A stretch of 9,735 bases of DNA, from NCBI GenBank assembly GCA_050725495.1, contig JBOHHM010000263.1, forward strand, positions 1 to 9,735, read 5' to 3'. The translations under genes and the position numbers were made by a program. Below, piece after piece: positions 6,071 to 9,735 of the stretch (the first letter of the stretch is position 1; every line of letters starts with the position of its first letter). The notes beneath the pieces were generated by a model that saw only the letters and a program-made list of their open reading frames with translations, was not told the DNA's origin and did not search any database. This stretch comes from JBOHHM01 sp050725495. GTDB lineage: Bacteria > Pseudomonadota > Gammaproteobacteria > Burkholderiales > Burkholderiaceae_C.

Positions 6071-6826
6071 ATGACCCAACACCTCACGATTCTGACAGGC
6101 GCCTCGCGCGGCATGGGCTTGGCCATGGCACAACAACTCCTTCATCCCGGCCACACCTTGCTGTGCATTTCACGCAAGACCAATGAGGAGCTGGCCGCGC
6201 AGGCCCAGGCCGTCGGCGCCACGCTGCTGCAATGGGCGCAGGATCTGGCGCAAGCCGTGCACGCCAGCGCACGGCTGGCACAGTGGCTGCGCGAGCAGGC
6301 CGCAGCCAGCTACGGCAGTGCCACGCTGATCAACAACGCAGGCATGATCCCGCGCATCAGTCCTTTGAGTGAAGCGGACTCCAACGATCTGACCCAAGCC
6401 CTGCGCGTGGGGCTTGAGGCCCCGATGCTGCTGACTGCCGCCTTTTTGCGTGCCACCGAGGGCTGGACCGCGCCGCGCAAGGTGCTCAACATTTCCTCGG
6501 GTCTGGGCCGCCGGGCCATGGCTTCGCAAGCGGGCTACTGCGCGGCCAAAGCCGGCATGGACCACTTCACACGCTGCGTTGCGCTGGACGAGGCCCTCAA
6601 GCCCAACGGTGCCAAGGTCTGCTCGCTGGCCCCCGGCGTGGTCGACACCGACATGCAGCTGCAGCTGCGCGGCGCCGAAGCCTCGGCCTTCCCCGACCGC
6701 GGCAACTTCACCGCCCTCAAGGAAAAGGGCCAGCTCAGCTCGCCGAGCGAGGCCGCGGCCCGCGTCTTGGGCTATCTGGCACGAGCCGACTTTGGTGGCA
6801 ACCCGGTCGGCGATGTGCGGGATTGA
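6071..6826 (+). CDS. Short-chain dehydrogenase/reductase (SDR), sepiapterin/benzil-reductase-like
   Basis: A cytoplasmic 251-residue NAD(P)-dependent oxidoreductase with a classical SDR Rossmann fold. The nucleotide-binding motif TGASRGMG is at 9-16, and Arg13 together with SRK near residues 35-37 favours NADP(H). NNAG follows the fourth strand; the catalytic set is Ser143 (NISSG), Tyr156 and Lys160 (YCAAK). PGVVDTDMQ follows the sixth strand. Length and motifs resemble the sepiapterin reductase/benzil reductase branch, but the substrate cannot be read. The ATG at 6071 directly precedes the first strand; an upstream in-frame extension from 5894 runs inside the dioxygenase gene and is not used. 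The ribosome site is weak. It sits 34 bp after the dioxygenase and 75 bp before bktB, possibly in one transcript with the former. Confidence 0.92.
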   Translation: MTQHLTILTGASRGMGLAMAQQLLHPGHTLLCISRKTNEELAAQAQAVGATLLQWAQDLAQAVHASARLAQWLREQAAASYGSATLINNAGMIPRISPLSEADSNDLTQALRVGLEAPMLLTAAFLRATEGWTAPRKVLNISSGLGRRAMASQAGYCAAKAGMDHFTRCVALDEALKPNGAKVCSLAPGVVDTDMQLQLRGAEASAFPDRGNFTALKEKGQLSSPSEAAARVLGYLARADFGGNPVGDVRD

Positions 6827-6840
6827 CTGCCCGGCCGATT

Positions 6841-6860
6841 CCCGACGATGCCCGACAATG
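6841..6860 (+). repeat. Imperfect tandem 10-mer
   Basis: CCCGACGATG is followed directly by CCCGACAATG, differing at one base. It lies in the 75-bp gap before bktB; its second unit forms part of the candidate terminator stem. Confidence 0.5.
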
Positions 6861-6872
6861 GGCAGCATTTTT
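6849..6872 (+). terminator. Candidate intrinsic terminator between the SDR gene and bktB
   Basis: TGCCC (6849-6853) pairs with GGGCA (6860-6864) across a 6-nt loop, and a run of five T (6868-6872) follows three bases later. The stem is short, so termination may be partial, but place and T run fit the end of the SDR transcript 22 bp after its stop. Confidence 0.45.
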
Positions 6873-6901
6873 AAACCCCCGGAACCCCAAGGAGCCTGAT
6901 C

Positions 6902-8086
6902 ATGAGTCGTGAAGTTGTTGTTGTCAGCGGTGTGCGCACCGCCATTGGTACCTTTGGCGGCAGCCTGAAGGACGTTCCCCCCACCGATCTGGCCGCGCAA
7001 GTGGTGCGCGAGTCGCTCAGGCGCGCCGGCGTGGACGGCGCCGAGGTGGGCCATGTGGTGTTCGGCCATGTGGTCAACACCGAACCCAAGGACATGTACC
7101 TGTCGCGCGTGGCGGCGCTCAACGGCGGCTGCGCCGAAGGCACGCCGGCCTACAACGTCAACCGCCTGTGCGGCTCGGGCCTGCAGGCCATCGTGTCGGC
7201 CAGTCAGTCGATCCTGCTGGGCGACACCGACATCGCGATCGGCGGCGGCGCCGAAAACATGAGCCGCGCACCCTACGCCAGCCTGAACTCGCGCTGGGGC
7301 GCCCGCATGGGCGACAGCAAGATGGTCGACATGATGATGGGGGCGCTGCACGACCCCTTCCACACCATCCACATGGGCGTGACGGCCGAGAACGTTGCCG
7401 CCAAATGGGGCATCAGCCGCGAAGAGCAGGACCGGCTCGCCGTGGAAAGCCACAACCGCGCCGAGCGTGCGACCGAGGCCGGCTACTTCAAGGACCAGAT
7501 CGTGCCGGTCATGCTCAAGGGCAAAAAAGGCGAGGTCGCCTATGCGAGAGACGAGCATTTTCGCGCCGGCGCCACGATGGAGGACCTGGCCAAGCTCAAG
7601 CCGGTGTTTCTCAAGGACAGCGGCACGGTGACGGCCGGCAACGCCTCGGGCATCAACGACGCGGCGGCCGCCGTGGTGCTGATGGAACGCAGCCTCGCGA
7701 ACCAGCGCGGCATCAAGCCCATGGCGCGGCTGGTCGCTTATGCGCATGCGGGCGTGGACCCGAAGTACATGGGCATCGGGCCGGTGCCGGCCAGCCAGAA
7801 GGCGCTGCAAAGGGCCGGGCTCACGGTCAAGGATCTGGACGTGATCGAGGCCAACGAGGCCTTTGCCGCCCAGGCCTGCGCCGTCACGCGCGAGCTGGGG
7901 CTGGACCCGGCCAAGGTCAACCCCAATGGCTCGGGCATCTCGCTGGGACACCCGATCGGTGCCACCGGCGCGCTGATTACGGTGAAGGCGCTGCACGAAT
8001 TGGAGCGCATTGGCGGCCGCTATGCGCTGGTCACCATGTGCATTGGGGGCGGCCAGGGGATAGCGGCGATTTTTGAGCGGATCTGA
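6902..8086 (+). CDS. bktB: Beta-ketothiolase / acetyl-CoA C-acyltransferase
   Basis: The 394-residue enzyme condenses acyl-CoA with acetyl-CoA to 3-ketoacyl-CoA, or cleaves it in reverse, feeding polyhydroxyalkanoate synthesis and fatty-acid breakdown in the cytoplasm. All thiolase residues are present: Cys90 (NRLCGSGLQ, acylated nucleophile), His350 in GHPIGATGA and Cys380 in CIGGGQGIA, with NEAFAAQ and GNASGINDAAA between. Sequence and length agree, from memory, with Cupriavidus necator BktB nearly end to end, including the identical last stretch ALVTMCIGGGQGIAAIFERI; BktB accepts longer substrates than PhaA. AAGGAG at 6889-6894 is a strong ribosome site 7 nt before the ATG. A candidate terminator separates it from the SDR gene, so it may have its own promoter. 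No phaC or phaB lies nearby. It meets the universal stress gene tail to tail across 34 bp. Confidence 0.95.
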   Translation: MSREVVVVSGVRTAIGTFGGSLKDVPPTDLAAQVVRESLRRAGVDGAEVGHVVFGHVVNTEPKDMYLSRVAALNGGCAEGTPAYNVNRLCGSGLQAIVSASQSILLGDTDIAIGGGAENMSRAPYASLNSRWGARMGDSKMVDMMMGALHDPFHTIHMGVTAENVAAKWGISREEQDRLAVESHNRAERATEAGYFKDQIVPVMLKGKKGEVAYARDEHFRAGATMEDLAKLKPVFLKDSGTVTAGNASGINDAAAAVVLMERSLANQRGIKPMARLVAYAHAGVDPKYMGIGPVPASQKALQRAGLTVKDLDVIEANEAFAAQACAVTRELGLDPAKVNPNGSGISLGHPIGATGALITVKALHELERIGGRYALVTMCIGGGQGIAAIFERI

Positions 8087-8099
8087 GCCCGCTCGGCTC
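8085..8099. terminator. Weak symmetric hairpin between convergent genes
   Basis: GAGCC (8085-8089) and GGCTC (8095-8099) form a 5-bp stem with a 5-nt loop starting within the bktB stop codon, in the 34-bp gap before the stop of the opposing stress-protein gene. No T run flanks it on either strand, so a terminator role is only suggested by position. Confidence 0.25.
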
Positions 8100-8120
8100 C
8101 GATTCCGGTGCGCGGCAGCT

Positions 8121-8558
8121 TCAGTCGCGCACCACCAGCACGGGCAGATGGGCGTGCGACAGCACGCGCTGCGCCACGCTGCCCAGCATCAGTTTTTCCA
8201 GCCCGCGTCGGCCATGCGAGCCCATGACAATCAGGTCCACGCCTCTGGCTTCGGCGGTTTCCAGGATGCCCTTGTAAACGGTGTGTCCCTCCACCACGTC
8301 CGTCGCCACGGCAACGCCGGCGGCCTCAAAAGCCTCCTTCGCCGCCCTGACCGCCTCGTTGGCCTCGGCCGTGGCCGCACTCAGGTACTGGGCCTGGCCA
8401 TAGGCGTAATCGGTGCCCACGCCGGTAAAGGGGTAAGGATCCACGACGTAGATCGCCGTCACGGCGCTGCCAAAGGTCTTGGCCAGTACGGCGGCCTTGG
8501 CGATGGCCTGATCCGAGGTCGGCGAACCATCCACGGGAACCAGAATGTGCTTGAACAT
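8121..8558 (-). CDS. Universal stress protein (UspA family)
   Basis: A 145-residue single Usp domain, usual family length, cytoplasmic and probably dimeric. It begins with the conserved strand ILVPVDGS (Asp10) and ends with the ATP-binding motif G-x2-G-x9-G-S (Gly113, Gly116, Gly126, Ser127) followed by LPVLVVRD, so this is the ATP-binding type of Usp rather than the UspA type that lacks the loop. Such proteins support survival of starvation, oxidative or other stress, but their exact partners are rarely known. GGAGGT (plus-strand 8564-8569) is a good ribosome site 5 nt before the ATG. It is followed head-on by bktB and preceded, 74 bp upstream on the same strand, by the 2-oxoglutarate dioxygenase-like gene; a separate promoter in that gap is likely but I could not locate convincing boxes. 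Confidence 0.95.
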   Translation of the reverse strand: MFKHILVPVDGSPTSDQAIAKAAVLAKTFGSAVTAIYVVDPYPFTGVGTDYAYGQAQYLSAATAEANEAVRAAKEAFEAAGVAVATDVVEGHTVYKGILETAEARGVDLIVMGSHGRRGLEKLMLGSVAQRVLSHAHLPVLVVRD

Positions 8559-8632
8559 GAGGGACCTCCATTGTGATGACAGGTTCTCTAGCGTCAGACT
8601 GGCAGGCCCTGATCGCCTTGCCCAGAGTTAAG

Positions 8633-9391
8633 TTATAAACCATCCCCCTGAAAACCGCCAGCGCGCAAGGTCACGACGAGGGTGTCGCGGTGGCCGCCCT
8701 CGGCCGTGGGCTGGATGGGGGTGGTCTCGTGGATCACCCGCGCATCGTCGAGCAGCAGCAGCGACCAGGGTTCGGTCAGCGTGAAGCGCTGACCATGGGG
8801 GCCCTGCGCTTCAAAGACACGCGTTTCGCCCCCTTTGACGCCTTCACGGGCAACCAGGAAGACCGCCACCACATCCACGCCGTCGCGGTGCGCGCCCTCG
8901 GGAGTCGGGCGTCCTATGCCATCGGTGGTGTCGATGCGAAACTGGTGGGCTTCCACATACCAGGGCTGCGGCGCCTGCCCCGCAGCGCCCAGCAGTGCCG
9001 TGCTCACCCGGCCCAAGGCCCTGAGCAGTTGCGGCCACGCGGGCAGCGCCAGGCTGTGCGGCTGCATCGGCTCAAACCAGCGCTGCATGCCCCCGTGCAA
9101 GGCGTTGTATTCCACGGGCTGCCAGTGCGCCCGGTGCGCCACCTGAGTGACCTGGTCGCCCTCGACCACAAAGCAGGAGTGGCGGCGGCGCCGGTAACGG
9201 CCGCCATCCTTGAGGTAGGCGTCGGGCGGCAAATCATTCCAGCCGGCGCGCAGGGCTTCGAGCGATGCCAGGCTGCAGCCTGTCCATTCGCTCACTGCCT
9301 GTGGGCTGAGCACGACATAGCCTGGCTGGCGCAAGCTGGCAAGCAGTTGGCCGGGCGGCGTGAAAGGCGGTGAAAGCGTGAAAGCGGTCAT
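8633..9391 (-). CDS. 2OG-Fe(II) dioxygenase family protein (PF10014 type)
   Basis: The 252-residue product resembles the 2OG-Fe dioxygenase family that includes the Bacillus L-isoleucine 4-hydroxylase (IDO). The iron triad fits H-x-D...H: His168 and Asp170 in EGAHRDGVDVVAVFLV and His221 in ARVIHETTPI; Arg in GGHRDTLVVTLR near the end is the candidate 2-oxoglutarate-binding residue. Other family hallmarks are RYRRR near residue 70 and GGETRVF before the last histidine. Members hydroxylate free amino acids or related small molecules, but most are untested, and the substrate here is unknown. I prefer the ATG at 9391; an ATG at 9421 adds ten residues (HGGRGKLAP region) without a ribosome site. 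No transporter or biosynthetic partner adjoins it. The DUF427 remnant ends 45 bp upstream on the same strand. Confidence 0.85.
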   Translation of the reverse strand: MTAFTLSPPFTPPGQLLASLRQPGYVVLSPQAVSEWTGCSLASLEALRAGWNDLPPDAYLKDGGRYRRRRHSCFVVEGDQVTQVAHRAHWQPVEYNALHGGMQRWFEPMQPHSLALPAWPQLLRALGRVSTALLGAAGQAPQPWYVEAHQFRIDTTDGIGRPTPEGAHRDGVDVVAVFLVAREGVKGGETRVFEAQGPHGQRFTLTEPWSLLLLDDARVIHETTPIQPTAEGGHRDTLVVTLRAGGFQGDGL

Positions 9392-9436
9392 GGGTGCGAG
9401 CTTACCGCGCCCGCCATGCATGGGATGGCGGCAATG

Positions 9437-9574
9437 TCAGGACATCTCCACCTTGACGCCCTTCCAGAACGCCACCCGGCCACGCACCATCTCGGCTTCG
9501 GGCTTGGGATCGGGGTAGTACCAGACGGCATCGGTGTTCATTTCGCCATTGACGATCAGCGAGTAGTAGTGTTT
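9437..9574 (-). pseudogene. DUF427 gene remnant, 5' part missing
   Basis: Reading the minus strand up to the TGA at 9437-9439 gives HYYSLIVNGEMNTDAVWYYP, then DPKPEAEMVRGRVAFWKGVKVEMS. This is the C-terminal half of a DUF427 (PF04248) domain, whose full length is about 90 or more residues and whose typical ending is AWYYPDPKP...VAFWKGVKVE. Recognisable similarity stops at His (9569-9571) or the Lys before it. Upstream the frame enters very AT-rich DNA, encodes an unlikely Ile-rich string and meets a stop at 9632-9634, so no complete gene exists here. The only ATG (9541) would give 34 residues. I infer truncation by the insertion sequence to the right. The function of DUF427 proteins is not established. 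Confidence 0.75.
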
Positions 9575-9601
9575 AATTGCAATATTTATAGTTAATATTA
9601 T

Positions 9602-9613
9602 GATGGATCCATC
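9602..9613. repeat. Perfect 12-bp palindrome GATGGATCCATC
   Basis: The site reads the same on both strands and lies 20 bp before the transposase start, overlapping TATGAT (9599-9604), a five-of-six match to a -10 box. It could be a binding site for the transposase or a regulator, or part of the element end. Confidence 0.45.
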
Positions 9614-9633
9614 GTATGTCTTGCGGGGGTCTT

Positions 9634-9735
9634 ATGCCACGAGTAGCAGTCGCGTTGTCGTGCACGGCAGAAGTCATGGCCGAGCTTGAACGCCTGTCGC
9701 GAAGCCGAAGCGGCGAAGTCCGCATGGCCGAGCGA
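9634..9735 (+). CDS. Transposase N-terminus, IS630-family-like (partial, runs off the window)
   Basis: The frame is open from ATG 9634 to the window end, 34 codons beginning MPRVAVALSCTAEVMAELER and continuing LSRSRSGEVRMAER. The pattern, a short basic start, then T-x-E-x(3)-A/E-L-E-x-L-x-R-S-R-S and R-x(2)-R, is that of the N-terminal helix-turn-helix of many IS630-family transposases (usual opening ...L..EQR..LE.LARSR....RLVQRA). GGGGG at 9625-9629 is a rough ribosome site 4 nt before the ATG. The DDE catalytic domain would lie beyond the window, so whether the gene is intact is unknown. The family call rests on a short stretch recognised from memory. Confidence 0.65.
   Translation, partial: MPRVAVALSCTAEVMAELERLSRSRSGEVRMAER

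Larger units (their letters stand above)
9575..9735 (+). mobile_element. Left end of an IS630-family-like insertion sequence (cut by window edge)
   Basis: Base composition changes sharply at about 9570: only 5 of the 35 bases at 9570-9604 are G or C, inside an otherwise GC-rich window. The DUF427 homology ends here and a transposase-like frame begins at 9634. IS630 elements insert at TA; a TA at 9574-9575 is one possible junction, with others at 9583, 9587 and 9589, so the exact boundary is uncertain. The other end lies outside the window, so neither terminal inverted repeats nor target duplication can be checked. Confidence 0.6.

Noticed and set aside
4579..6126. 515-codon minus-strand frame across rluA and the dioxygenase
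   Set aside because: Composition is that of a shadow frame and it crosses two genes with intact catalytic motifs.
6170..7996. 608-codon open frame on the minus strand across the SDR and bktB genes
   Set aside because: It spans two well-supported genes on the opposite strand and has no recognisable domain; long antisense frames are expected at this GC content.
8559..8632. Promoter for the universal stress gene (TATAAC-like box near 8633-8638 on the minus strand)
   Set aside because: A -10-like hexamer is present but no -35 box lies at a suitable distance, so I do not call it.
1..9735. CRISPR array, tRNA, rRNA, toxin-antitoxin or phage-defence genes
   Set aside because: No regularly spaced repeats, no tRNA- or rRNA-like segments, and no defence-type proteins were seen; every long coding region has an ordinary metabolic or regulatory family.

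Overview
This is a GC-rich stretch of bacterial chromosome. Gene content points to a betaproteobacterium of the order Burkholderiales, most likely Comamonadaceae: a thiolase that I recall as close to Cupriavidus BktB along its whole length, an RluA-type pseudouridine synthase, periplasmic multiheme c-type cytochromes, and dense coding with short gaps. The genus cannot be fixed from the sequence alone.

Layout. Positions 10-1867 (minus strand) hold a small VOC/glyoxalase-fold protein downstream of a MocR-type regulator (GntR winged helix fused to an aminotransferase-like domain). Diverging from the regulator across 89 bp is a two-gene cytochrome operon (1957-3995, plus): an exported diheme cytochrome c whose stop overlaps the start of a membrane-anchored triheme cytochrome c. 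The divergent gap carries a perfect 9-bp direct repeat 30 bp apart, the type of operator MocR proteins use, so the regulator may control itself and the cytochromes. Then come, all on the plus strand, a small Cys-based phosphatase (4092-4568), an rluA-like gene with a TTG start (4618-5340), a Tat-type exported intradiol dioxygenase whose ribosome binding site lies inside a perfect hairpin (5398-6036), a short-chain dehydrogenase (6071-6826) and the beta-ketothiolase gene bktB (6902-8086). Convergent to these on the minus strand are a universal stress protein (8121-8558) and a 2-oxoglutarate/Fe(II) dioxygenase-like protein (8633-9391).

The right edge is broken. The C-terminal end of a DUF427 gene (minus strand, stop at 9437) loses its homology near 9570, where base composition falls abruptly to very AT-rich. 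About 60 bp further on, a plus-strand reading frame begins that looks like the N-terminus of an IS630-family transposase and runs off the window. I read this as an insertion sequence that has cut the DUF427 gene.

Most of the window is ordinary metabolic and housekeeping sequence. I found no clear new multi-gene system. The best leads are the MocR/cytochrome divergent unit (with a first heme domain that has no usable Met ligand), the hairpin over the dioxygenase ribosome binding site, and the insertion-sequence junction.
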